A stretch of DNA of 64,000 nt, taken from NCBI RefSeq assembly GCF_900497805.2, contig NW_020954570.1, positions 9,890,586 through 9,954,585 of the forward strand. Reading direction: 5' to 3'. The notes under the pieces were generated by a model, which saw nothing but the letters and a program-made list of their open reading frames with translations, did no database searches and was not told the DNA's origin. A program made the translations under genes and the position numbers. This DNA comes from Vombatus ursinus. Taxonomy: Eukaryota > Chordata > Mammalia > Diprotodontia > Vombatidae. Positions 26,841 through 37,029 of the stretch are shown in pieces. How positions within the stretch are numbered: position 1 is the first letter of the stretch; each line of letters starts with the position of its first letter.

Positions 26841-29743
26841 TTTTCCCCACTTTTAAAATTAATTAATTAATTTTTAGTTTTCAACATTCATTTCCACAAG
26901 ATTTTGATTTCCAAATTTTCTCCCCATCTCTTCCCTCCCACCACCCAAGATGGCATGCATTCTGATTACTCCTTCCCCCAATCTGCCCTCCCTTCTATCA
27001 CCACCCCCCTTATCCCCTCCCTCTTCTATTTTCCTGTAGGCAAGACAGATTTCTATACTCCATTGCCTTTATGTCTTATTTCCCAGTTACAGGTAAAAAC
27101 AATTTTTATTATTCATTTTTAAAACTTTGAGTTCCAAATTCTCTCTCTTTCTCCCTCCCCACCCACCCTAATTGAGAAGGCAAGCAACTTGATATAAGTT
27201 ATACATGTGCAGCCATGCAAAACACTTCCATAATAGTCATATTATGAAAGACTAACTATATTTCCCTCCATCTTACCTTGTGCCCTGTTTATTCTATTCT
27301 CTCCTTTGACCCTGTGCCTCCTCAAAAGTATTTGCTTCTGATTACACCCTCCCCCAATCTACCCTTTTTTCTATCATCCCCCCTCCTCTTCTCCCCTTCC
27401 CCCCTACTTTCCTGTAAGGTAAGATAGGTTTCCATACTCAACTGAGTGTGTATGTTATTCCCTCATTAAGCCAAATCCGATTAGAGTAAGATTCATTCAT
27501 TCCCTCTCACCTCCCCCTCTTCCCCTCCACTTTAAAAGCTTTTTCTTGTCTGTTTTATGTGAGATAATTTACCCCATTCTACCTCTCTCTTTCTCCTTTT
27601 CCCAGTACATTCTTCTCTCACCCCTTAATTTTATTTTTTAGATATCATCCCTCCATATTCAACTCACCTTATGCCCTCTGTCTATATATATTCCCTCCAA
27701 CTACCTTAATACTGAGAAAGGTCTCATGAGTTACAAATATCTTTCCATGTAGGAATGTAAACAGTTCAACTTTAATAAGTCACTTATGATTTCTCTTTCC
27801 TGTATACATTTTCATGCTTCTCTTGAGTCTTGTATCTGAAAGTCAAATTTTCTATTCAGCTTTGGTCCTTTCATCAAGAATGCTTGAAAGTTCTCTATGT
27901 CACTGAATATCCATTTTTTCCCTTGAAGAATTATACTCAGTTTTGCTGGGTAGGTGATTCTTGGTTTTAATGCTAGCTCCTTTGACCTCTGGAATATTAT
28001 CTTCCATGCCCTCTGGTCCCTTAATGCAGAAACAGCTGAATCTTGCATTATCCTGATTGTGTTTCCACATTACTCGAGTTGTTTCTTTCTGGATGCTTGC
28101 ACCTTTATCCTTGACCTGGGAACTCTGGAATTTGACTATAATATTCCTAGGAGTTTGCCTTGGGGATCTCTTTCAGGAGGTGATTGGTGTTTTCTTTCAA
28201 TTTCTATTTTACTCTCAGGTTCTAGAATATCGAAGCAGTTTTCCTTGAAAATTTCTTGAAAGTTGATTTTTAGATTCTTTTTTATCATGGCTTTCAGCTA
28301 GTCCAGTAACTTTTGAATTCTCTCTCCTGGTTCTATTTTCCAGGTCAGTTGTTTTTTCCAATGAGATATTTCATGTTGTCTTCTATTTTTTCATTTTTCT
28401 GGTTTTGTTTTGTTGTTTCTTGATTTCTCATAAAATCATTAGCTTCCATTTGCTCCATTCTAATTTTTAAGGAATTATTTTCTTCAGTGAGCTTTTGCAT
28501 CTCCTTTTCCATTTGTCCAGTTCTGCTTTTTAAGGCATTCTTCTCCTCATTGGCTTTTTGGACCTCTTTTGCCATTTGGGTTAGTCTATTTTTTAAGATG
28601 CTATTTTCTTCAATTTTTGGGGGGTCTCCTTTAGCAAGCTGTTGACTTGTTTTTCATGATTTTCTTGCATCACTCATTTCTCTTCCCAATTTTTCCTCTA
28701 CTTCTTTTACTTGCTTTTCAAAATCCTTTTTGCATTCTTCCATGACCTGAGACCAATTCATATTTTTCTTGAAGGCTTTGGATGTAGGAGCTTTGACTTT
28801 GTTGTCTTCTTCTGGTTGCATGTTTTGATCTTCTTTGTCACCAATGTAAGATTCTATAGTCTGATAATTTTCCTGCTGTTTGCTCATTTTCCAAACCAAT
28901 TACTTGACTTTTAAACCATTTGTTAAGGCAAGGTTCTGCTTCCAGTGTGGAGAATGTACTGCCTCGAGCTTCAGGGGTTTTGTGCAGCTGTTTTCAGAGA
29001 TACTTCTAGGGACCTGTAAATTTTCAGTTCTTCCAAGTTGGTATGATCAAAGGAGAGGTGTTTACTCCTGTCTTGGCCTGTGCTCTGGTCTGTGAATGAC
29101 CACAAGCACTCTTTTCTACATTGGAAATGTGAGGAAGATTCCCTCTCCCCCTGCCACCACAAGCTCTACCATGCCAGCACTCCTCCTCGCTCCAGGACCT
29201 CAACCTCAACCTTTGCAAGGGCAAAGCAAGATAATCTTGCCTTACTGCCAGCAAGGAAATTCCTGCAATCCCCCTCTACAACCACTCAATCATCCCACCT
29301 TGGGCGGAGAGCTCCAGTAGCAGTAATTGCTGCAGCTGCTGCCCTGGAGCTGGGGCTGGACCACAATCCTCTCTCACCCAGGTCTGACAGACCTTTCCTA
29401 CTGACCTTCTAATTTGTCTTTGGCGTTTGTAGGTTGAGAAGTCTGGAAACCACCACAGCTGCCCATGATTCAGTCCCTTGAAACCTGCTCAGGGTTTGCT
29501 GGGGCCTAGTCTGCGCTGGTGTGTTTTGTGCTGGACTGTTCTCCTCTCTCAAACTGATGCAACAGACCTTTCCTGTCCACCTTCCAGGTTGTCTCAGGTT
29601 GGAGGTTTGTTTCACTCTGTCATTTTGCGGGTTCGGCTGCTCTAGAATTTGTTTAGAGTCATTTTTACTGGTATTTGGAGGGGTTTTGGAGGAGAGCTCA
29701 AGCAACTCCCTGCTTTGAGTCTGCCATCTTGGCTCCGCACCTC
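26841..29743 (-). mobile_element. Full-length HAL1-like element (ORF1-only L1 derivative)
   Basis: Target-site duplications 'caggagatacattctt' (26,825-26,840) and 'caggagatatattctt' (29,744-29,759) with one mismatch define it. On the minus strand it has an L1-like 5' end (GGAGCCAAGATGGCAGACTC), a 5' UTR of about 850 bases, an ORF1 region (28,890-27,812), and a non-coding 3' part of about 970 bases. That 3' part looks like the L1 inter-ORF region joined to two versions of the L1 3' terminus. No endonuclease or reverse transcriptase is present between the target repeats, so ORF2 was absent when it inserted. Such half-L1 (HAL1) elements are known in mammals and must borrow L1 ORF2 protein. Confidence 0.9.
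27812..28890 (-). pseudogene. HAL1 ORF1, disabled
   Basis: The start MSKQQENYQTIESYIGDKED (28,884 down) matches the L1 ORF1 start MSKNKRTIDSYYEKSEDQD in layout. The coiled coil (28,575-28,345) reads EVQKANEEKNALKSRTGQME without the 18-residue repeats. RRM and C-terminal pieces follow in other frames, ending with PAKLSIILQGKKWIF at 28,048-27,812. There are at least two frame breaks. Confidence 0.88.
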
Positions 29744-29759
29744 CAGGAGATATATTCTT

Positions 29760-29955
29760 AACCAAATAAGGCATAGATGCAATTAAAAAAGATAAAATAG
29801 ATAACAATGATTACAAAAAACTGAAAAGCTTTTGTTCAGACAAAATCAGAAGAAAAATATATAGTGACCAATGTACATATTGATCAGTATATATAATGAT
29901 TAAAATATACATAGAAATGAAAACAAAGCTCAATAAAAGGAAGCTGAACTCTAGA
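29760..29955 (+). mobile_element. Old L1, plus strand, block 3 of 3
   Basis: Begins at the HAL1 target repeat and continues the ORF2 C-terminal part: 'aaaactgaaaagcttttgttc', 'agacaaaatcagaag'. Its right end is blurred near 29,955. Confidence 0.7.
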
Positions 29956-30530
29956 CAATTTAAAAACTAATAATAGTCCCAAGGAACAGTTAATATAACA
30001 GCTTGGGGTCACTGCATTTTCTATTGTTTTTGTTTGTTACCCTTGTATAATTTAGGGGTGGTGGTGGGTGGTATATTCAGTTTGGGAGATGGAAGATGTG
30101 GGTCCCCTCCTCCATCTCAGTAGAAGTCAGAATGTCATTACACATGATGCCATTTTAATATGTAAATAAGATGTGTCTATGATCTAATACCTTTATGACT
30201 GAGTCAAAAAGGGAACTATATGAGACTGAGAAAACAAATTAGTTATTACTTTGAGGACTTTAAATAGTCAAGCCCTGCAAAGTTTAGGACAGTCAAGGCT
30301 TCAGGCAGTTGTGGAGGGAGATTCCTGCTGGAAAGAAGCCAGGAATTTCTCTCCCTTCTCTATTTTCTTCTCTCCCTACTGGAGTAACATAAATCATATA
30401 GAGACCCAATCTTTAAGTATGAGTAAAAGTTAGAGGAGGCTTACACCAGAAATAACTGTGATTGCACAATAAACATTTTTTAAAGAAAAAATCATATGGA
30501 CAAAAATGGAACATACATTGAGTTCTATGA
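29955..30530. other. No recognisable gene
   Basis: Mixed sequence with a G-rich patch (30,055-30,115) and 'caataaacattttttaaag' near 30,468-30,486, which could be an old polyadenylation end, for example of an LTR. No second repeat or coding region was found, so I leave it unassigned. Confidence 0.3.
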
Positions 30531-30534
30531 CAAA

Positions 30535-30690
30535 TTATTTTTTCCATCAATGAGGTGGATTCCAGTGTCACAGTTCCTACTGTTCCCTATGAAGAAGTAG
30601 AAATGGCTCTAAAGAAAAAAAATGAGAAAAGCAGCTAGACTAGACAAAGTATATGGAGAGGAATCTGTGTTTGAAGTGTAACTTTTGAAG
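30535..30690 (+). mobile_element. RTE fragment
   Basis: The plus strand reads VPYEEVEMALKKK and, after a frame change, a decayed 'GKAA-LD' type segment. This corresponds to the part of RTE ORF2 before the reverse transcriptase core (VxxEEVxxALKxMKxGKAAGPD). About 150 bases, broken. Confidence 0.6.
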
Positions 30691-30699
30691 GTATTGAGG

Positions 30700-31930
30700 G
30701 ATCAACGCTTAGCTTATCATCTCTACTCTCCCCTTTAACCGCCCCATAAAGTCCCTCTGCTTCAACCCTTTCTGAATTTCCCTATTTCTCTTAACAGAAA
30801 CACCACACATTCAATCATCCAGGTTTTTGACATCAGAGTCATCTTCAAGCCTCTCTTCCCTCTAGTCCATCCTCCACATAACCACAAAGGTGATTTTCCT
30901 AAAGCACAAGTCTAGCCATATCACTTTAGTACCCAATAAATTCCAGAGGCTCCCTATTTACTAAAATCAAATAAAAATTCTGGCTTTCACAGTCTGGCTC
31001 CAATCCACATACTTCGCACATACCATGTTCTTACTAAACTGGCCTGCTTGCTCTTCCTCACTTATGGCCCCATCTTTTATCTCCATCCCCGAAAATCTGT
31101 CCTCCCTGCTAGAAATATACTGCCTCTTTCCTATCACCACCTCTTATAATCACTATCTTCCTTCTAATTTCAATTCAAACACTGCTTTCTATGTGAAGTC
31201 TTCCCAGTTCTCCCCAACTTCTAAGCTTCTCTGCCCCAATTATTTTGAATTTATATATTTTTGTATGTATTTTCTATATGCTTATATTAAAGATCTATAG
31301 AAAGGGCCTCGAACAACCTAATCACCCTGCCCTTAATGGACCTCTACCAGTGATACTCTTCTGACCAGATTCTTTGACTCAGTGATTACCATACTCTTAT
31401 CCCAGTATACTTTCCCTGTCTCAGTGATTCTGAACTCCTGGCCAATTTAAAAACCTTGTTCCTCATTCCACTCTTCCTTACTCTCATCCTCCTCAACCCT
31501 TCTCACCACACCGCAACTCTATATACACACAATGTCCCATTCCAGATCTGCTCACACCTTCACTGTGTTCTCTAAAATGCCTGCCCCTTAATTACTAAAT
31601 TCACTTTCATCTTAAATCTTTTCCTTTCCCAGTTCATCCTTTGGCTCTCAGTGAGAGCCAAAGATCTTATTGACGCTGCATCCTCGGCCTCACTTTCTAG
31701 TACTGGTTGCTCTTTCATTGATATCCCTCAATTGCTTTTGTGGTTGCGGTGGTGGCAGATGGAAAACTCTTATTCTCTGTGGCTCCACTCAATCCCAGCA
31801 ACTTCTAGACCAAATCACCCTTTTGGGCCATCTTCTCTACTAGAATGTAAGGTACTTGAGGATGGAGGGTGACTTTCCTTTTGTATATGTATCCCAATCT
31901 TAGCATAGTAAATGCCTTCATTCAGGCAGT
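30700..31930 (+). mobile_element. L2 LINE remnants (3' portions)
   Basis: Pyrimidine-rich plus-strand L2 sequence: 'ttcacagtctggctccaatcc' near 30,986, 'actggcctgcttgctcttcc' near 31,039, then 'tctatgtgaagtcttcccag'. Another L2-like segment runs from about 31,320 and ends with 'ctagaatgtaaggtacttgag' and 'cccaatcttagcatagtaaa' (31,843-31,910), the usual L2 3' end. ORFs such as 31,025-31,300 are non-coding residue. Confidence 0.75.
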
Positions 31931-32084
31931 GTTACCCACGTGAGTACCTGCGATTTTGCAGAACTTTTCTACTTCTGACTCTTTCCTTGACTCTCACAGC
32001 GTCTGTGTTCTTTTCCTCTCCTTCATCTTCACCAGTTTGTCCTTTCTGCAGTTTTATCAGCATCCAGATTAATTTTCTTTTCAT

Positions 32085-32395
32085 GATTCAGGCCAGCCAA
32101 TAACTGTGCTCATTTCCTTTTGGAAGGCAAACTGACCAATCCCAACACATCAGGCGGGTGTGTCTCCTGGGCCTTGTTCGTTGTCCCAGTCCTCTAAGAC
32201 ATTGCTTCTTTTGCTTTCAAAGAAGTTTTCTTTCCCTCCCCTCCTTTCACTTTTTTTAAACTTCCGGGTTCATTGGCAATGGATGTGTGAGGTGGGAGGA
32301 TAAATGAAATCTGAGGATAACCAAGGCCCTCCTGTATATTCATTTCTAGGTGTTAACTGCAGCCAAAGCCCCTTGGCCAGAAGAGCCAAGAGCGC
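32085..32395 (+). promoter_or_regulatory. Upstream promoter region with CCAAT boxes
   Basis: Two direct CCAAT boxes ('gccaataac' near 32,095 and 'accaatccc' near 32,136) and one inverted box ('cattggcaa' near 32,271) precede the CpG island. No TATA box stands out. This layout fits a CpG-island housekeeping promoter facing right. Confidence 0.45.
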
Positions 32396-32830
32396 TTTCT
32401 CCTCCCGTCTCTCCCTTTAGCCATCCCTCGGTTTCTGTCTCGCTTCTGCCTCTTTCCTTCCTCCCTCACCTCTCTCCCCGCCTCTGCCTGAGGGGGCCAG
32501 GTGTTTGGGCTGCCCCAAACCTCCCACCTGCTCCTCCACGGGCGCCCGGGGAGCCCCCTTCGGTGCGTGAGGCGGCCGACCAGAGTCCATGTAAAGCGCC
32601 CGTCTCCCCGCCAGCTTGGCTTCTCTGGACGCTCCTCCGGCTGCCGCTGCCAGCGAGCACCTGCCCGGAGGAGCCACTTCTCCTTTGCGCGGTCGGGATC
32701 GCGGTGCGGGCGGCCTGAGCCTCGGCCTAGGCTGCAGGGGGTGCAGGGGGTGATGGGGCCGCAGGGGTTGGGGGGGAAAGGCGGAGCTTCCCGGGACTGA
32801 GGCGTGTGATGAGATGCGGGGCGGGAGGAG
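32395..32830 (+). promoter_or_regulatory. CpG island, probable promoter of the CSNK1G3-like relic
   Basis: The only strong CpG island in the window: GC-rich with many intact CpGs (for example 'gcgtgaggcggccgac', 'ttgcgcggtcgggatcgcgg', 'gtgcgggcggcc'). Around it the DNA is AT-rich and CpG-poor. Retained CpGs imply that the island is, or was until recently, unmethylated in the germ line. ORFs through it (such as 32,417-32,914 minus) are a consequence of GC richness. The assignment to the kinase exons at 41.6 and 59.4 kb rests on order, orientation and the splice donor at 32,903. Confidence 0.75.
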
Positions 32831-32902
32831 CTTGAAGAAGCATGAGTGCTGGGCTGGTGCAGAAGTTGTGAGATTGAAAGCGGTGATTAGAATTATTAAG
32901 AG
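32600..32902 (+). other. Putative non-coding first exon ending at a strong splice donor
   Basis: The sequence 'attattaagag' followed by GTAAGG (donor GT at 32,903-32,904) is a near-perfect 5' splice site just downstream of the CpG island. The start of the exon cannot be read from sequence; 32,600 is only nominal. In eutherian CSNK1G3 I recall a non-coding first exon followed by an exon holding the start codon, which this fits. The intron to 41,590 would be 8.7 kb. Confidence 0.5.
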
Positions 32903-33479
32903 GTAAGGAGCCAAAAGGAATGGAGAGGTGGGAGGATGTTGAGCCTTAAAGAGTTAAAGATAGGGAAGAGGGTAGGGGTGGGGAGAAGGGCTTGTAAAAG
33001 TTGACAGGAGTGGGGCGTGAGAACGGGGTGACTTGTGTGTTTTACCTGAAGAGCTTGTGTGAAACCTGCTCCTCCCCCTCCCCGTAGGTTGAAACAGGTT
33101 ATGCATACTTTAGGCATTTGAGATAAAGATTAGAGAATCCTGTGCACCATTATTGTAAGCAAATAATTGCTATTAATATGTGCATTTCAGGTTACCCGAT
33201 TGCCCTCACTTCCATATTTTAATTGAAAAATTAGAAACTTACTTTTTGATAAGTTGAGTGGCTAATAGAATATCTGTATAATTGAATTCACTTCTTTATA
33301 TAATACCGAGACAGATGATATATGTTAACAAGTGATGCTCAAATAAACGATTGTTAATATTCTAGGCCACATATTTGCTGTTTTAACAGTAACCTCTAAA
33401 ATGCACAAAATTCCTTAAAAAAAAACAATGGAGGTATAAAAGCAAATTGTAATAAAATTACAATTAAGAATGATGGAGG

Positions 33480-33612
33480 GGCAACATGTTGGCGCAGTGA
33501 ATAGAGTACTGACCCTGGAATTAGGAGGACCAGAGTTCAAATTTGATTTCATGCACTTTATAGCTGTGTTACCCTGGTCAAGTCACTAATCCCGATTGCC
33601 TGGGGGGGAAAA
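33480..33612 (+). repeat. Marsupial tRNA-type SINE
   Basis: Plus strand: 'gcagtgaatagagtactg', 'aggaccagagttcaaatttg', 'agctgtgttaccctggtcaa', 'gtcactaatcccgattgcct' and a purine-rich tail. Moderately diverged. Confidence 0.88.
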
Positions 33613-33904
33613 AGAATGATGGATACTACTTTTTGAAAACTTCTTTTTCTGATTAGATTTAGTTTGAATTTAAATGAGTAATTCTTAGTTACCTATTATG
33701 GGAAATGTACTTATGCGTCCTCTAGTTTTACCCAACCAGTTCAAAATGAATTTGGATAAAAATGTTAATTTCATACCTTAATTATAATAGTAATCATTAT
33801 TTTGGGGAAAAGAGAAAATTGGAGTACTGGATACTGAAAATTCAATGTTATGTTTTGAAAACAGTTCACATTTAAATCTCCATAAATCATAGGGCACTAA
33901 GCTG

Positions 33905-34180
33905 ACTATAATGACAATAATAGCTGGTATTTGTATAATTGTTTTAAAGTTTTCAAAGTGCTTTATATACATTATCTCTTACGAGCTTCACCACAACCCC
34001 AGAAGTTAGGTACTCCTGGTATTATTATAATCTCTTTTAAAGATGAAGAAACTGAAACTTAGTGGGATTAAATGACTGGTTTAAAGTTACACAATTTATA
34101 AGTGTTGGAGGCTGGATTAGAACCCAGTTCTCCCCTGGCTTTGAAGTCCATGCTATGCATGATGACACATTGTGTCTAAG
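33905..34180 (-). repeat. MIR-family SINE
   Basis: Minus-strand order: 'aatagctggtatttgtataa', 'tttcaaagtgctttatatac', 'attatctcttacgagcttca', 'gatgaagaaactgaaactta', then 'ggctggattagaacccag'. Its segment 33,951-33,987 recurs at 34,894-34,930. Confidence 0.78.
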
Positions 34181-34382
34181 TGTAGAATATATGGACTATT
34201 TTGCTTTTTAGGTGTTTATGTTCCTGGTTGACAGATGGACCTCATCGATAAAATGAAAATGATAACCCTGGCCTTTTTCCAAGGTTGTGAAGGTCAATAA
34301 GGTAATAAATATGAAATGTTCTGAAAGCTATAGAATTCTACACAAAAAGGAAGATATTCTTTACTATATTAAATAATGATTT

Positions 34383-36156
34383 TAAAAAAAATAATTTATT
34401 TTTAGATTTCAACATTCACTTCCATAAGATTTTGAGTTTCAACTTTTCTCTACATCTCTCCCCTCTCCCCACCCTGACAGCATGCATTCTGAATACCCTT
34501 TCCCCTGATTTGCTCTCACTTCTCTCACCCCAGCCTTCTTCTCTTATCCACTTCCTCTCCTATTTTCCTGTAGGGCAGGATAGAGTTCTATACCCCATTC
34601 CCTGTACATCTTATTTCTCAGTTGCATATAAAAACAATTTTTTACATTTGTTTTTAAAACTTTGGGTTCTAAATTCTCTCCCTTCCTCCCTACCCATCCA
34701 CCCTCGTTGAGAAGGCAAGCAACTCCATATAGGTTATAAATATGTAGTCATGCAAAACATTTCCATAGTAGCCATGTTGTGGAAAACTAACTATATTTCC
34801 CTTCAACCTCCATTTATTCTATTCTCTCCTTTAACCCTGTCTCTCCTCAAAAGTATTTGCTTCTGATTACCCCCTCCCCCAATCTGCCCTCCCTTTCAAA
34901 GTGTTTTATATACATTATCTCTAATGAGCTTAATCTCCCCTTTTTTATTCCCTTCCCCCCCCATTTTCCTGTAAGGTAAGATAGATTTCCATACCCAATT
35001 GTGTGTGTATATTATTCCCTCCTTAAGCCAAATCCGATTAGAGTAAGACTCATTCATTCCCTCTTACCTCCCCCCTCTTCCCCTCCACTGTAAAAGCTTT
35101 TTCTTGTTTGTTTTATGTGAGATAATTTACCCCATTCTATCTCTCCCTTTCTCCTTCTCCCAGTACAATCCTCTCATCCCTTAACTTTATTTTTTAGATA
35201 TCATCCCATCATACTCAACTCACCCTGTGTCCTCTGTCTATATATATACCCTTCAACTACCCTAATACTGAGAAAGGTCTCATGAGTTACAAATATCTTC
35301 TTTCTGTGTAGGAATGTAAACAGTTCAACTTTAATAAGTCCCTTAAGATTTCTCTTTCCTGTTTACCTTTTCATTCCTCTCTTGAGTCTTGTATTTGAAA
35401 GTCAAATTTTCTATTCAGCTCTGGTCTTTTCATCAAGAATGCTTGAAAGTCCTCTCACTGAATATCCATTTTTTCTCTTGAAGGATTATACTCAGTTTTG
35501 CTGGGTAGGTGATTCTTGGTTTAGATCCTAGCTCCTTTGACATGAGAGCTCCAGAAGCAGCCACTGCCCCAGGGCTGCACCAGGATGGGGACCAGACTGT
35601 GCTCCTCCCTCACTGAGGTCCAACAGACCTTTCCTTCTTTTTTTTATTTTTAGTTTATTTTTTATTTTTAGGCAATTGGGGTTAAGTGACTTGCCCAGGG
35701 TCACACAGCTAGTAAGTGTCAAGTGTTTGGTCTGAGGCTGGATTTGAACTCAGGTCCTCTTGACTTCAGGGCCAGTGCTCTATCCACTGCTCCACCTAGC
35801 TGCCCCAAGACCTTGCCTTGTGACCTTCTAAGTTGTCTTTGGTGTTTGTGGGTTGACAAACCTGGAAACCGCCACAGATCGCCTTGATTCAGTCCCCTGG
35901 GGCCTGCTCCAGGTTCACTGAGGCCCCATCTTTGCCTGCACAGACCATGCTGAACTGTGCTCCTCTCCCAGCCTGGTGCAACAGACCTTTCCAATCAACC
36001 ATCCAGGTTGTCTTGGGCTGGGAATTTGTTTCACTCTGTCTTTTTTGTGGGTGCTGCTGCTTTAGAATTTGTTTAGAGCCATTTTTACAGGTGTTTGGAG
36101 GGGTTTGGAGGAGAGCTCAAGCAAGTCACTGCTTTTACTCCACCATCTTGGCTCTA
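34383..36156 (-). mobile_element. HAL1-like element with ORF1 deleted
   Basis: A perfect 13-base target duplication 'taaataatgattt' (34,370-34,382 and 36,157-36,169) bounds it. The left part (34,383 to about 35,540) matches the 3' region and the last codons of ORF1 of the HAL1 elements at 26,841 and 51,269. The right part (from about 35,545) is HAL1 5' UTR and ends 'ccaccatcttggctct'. Roughly 1.3 kb, nearly all of ORF1, is missing at the junction near 35,540, where 'ctcctttgac' meets 'gagagctccagaagcag'. Because the target repeats are perfect, either an already deleted source copied itself in trans or the deletion followed a recent insertion. A SINE is nested in its 5' UTR. Confidence 0.88.
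35637..35807 (-). repeat. Marsupial tRNA-type SINE, full length, nested in HAL1
   Basis: Clean copy: T-rich tail at the left, 'gcaattggggttaagtgact', 'cagggtcacacagctagtaa', 'gatttgaactcaggtcctct', and end 'ccacctagctgcccca'. Target repeats 'agacctttcctt' (35,625-35,636) and 'agaccttgcctt' (35,808-35,819) have one mismatch. The low divergence makes it young. Confidence 0.95.
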
Positions 36157-36174
36157 TAAATAATGATTTAATGG

Positions 36175-37025
36175 ACCCATGGTTACCACCAATGCAAAAT
36201 TTCAATGTGGTTTCACATCCTGTGTAATTGTCATCCAGGTCTCTTATATAAATCCCTCATACCACATACTATATAAAAGGCCCTGTACTAGGCTATAGGA
36301 ATCCAAAGAAAAAAAATGAAATGATCTCTGCTTTCAAGAAGATTATATTCTCTTGGGAATTAAAAATAAGAACATAGATTATAAATATAAAGTAGTTGGA
36401 AGACAAAGAGAATGATAGTAATTTGTCAACCAGGGAAGATTTCATGGAAGAGGTGACATACGAGCTGAATTTTTTAGGAAAATAAGAATTCTGAGAATAG
36501 GAGGAGAGAGTACATTATAAACTTGGGTAACAGTTTATTAGAATTCAGGGTGGCGGCAGATGGAAAGTTGAGTATAAAAAACAGCTCAGTTTCTGTGAAA
36601 TGTAGAATAATAGGCAGAAGGGAATAATTGAAATGTAACTTAGAAAAAGATTGTTGAAGGCTGAAAATCCCAGGTTGAGAACCTGAAATGTAGGTTGGGA
36701 CAAGATTGTTGAGGACCCTAAGTTCCAAATTGAAGAGTTTTATCCTGAAGTCAATTGAGTACTGCACTTAGAGTCAAAGAATTTAGGGTTAGAAGCCTGA
36801 CCTTGCCATTTACTAGCTTTCTTATCTTGGGCAAGTTTTATCTCTCTGGGCCTCAGATTTTCCTCCTTTCCTTTTAGGGTGTTGGACAAAAGTCTTGGTT
36901 CTCAACCAATGAGCATAGAATTTTGAGTAGGTGAGTATTTTGGAATCTGTGTGGATTATGAATTTTAGAGGGGAGTCTTTGGAGAGAGACTAATAAGTAG
37001 ATTATTATAATGGCCTGGATAAGAT
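36175..37025. repeat. Ancient interspersed repeat, class not assigned
   Basis: Phrases such as 'gaagatttcatggaagaggtgac', 'aggttgggacaagattgt' and 'gaagagttttatcctgaag' recall a widespread old mammalian repeat, but I cannot name the family. The MIR-like fragment 36,800-36,870 ('ccatttactagctttcttat', 'tctctctgggcctcag') sits within it. The minus ORF 36,474-36,767 is not meaningful. Confidence 0.4.
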
Positions 37026-37029
37026 CGTA

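Noticed and set aside
32417-32914. 165-codon minus ORF (and others) through the CpG island
   Set aside because: GC-rich DNA has few stop codons; the translation is Pro/Arg/Ser-rich without a domain and runs antisense to the likely promoter.
36175-37025. Possible host gene exon at 36,474-36,767 (97-codon minus ORF)
   Set aside because: The DNA carries phrases of a widespread ancient repeat and a MIR fragment; no splice sites or domain.
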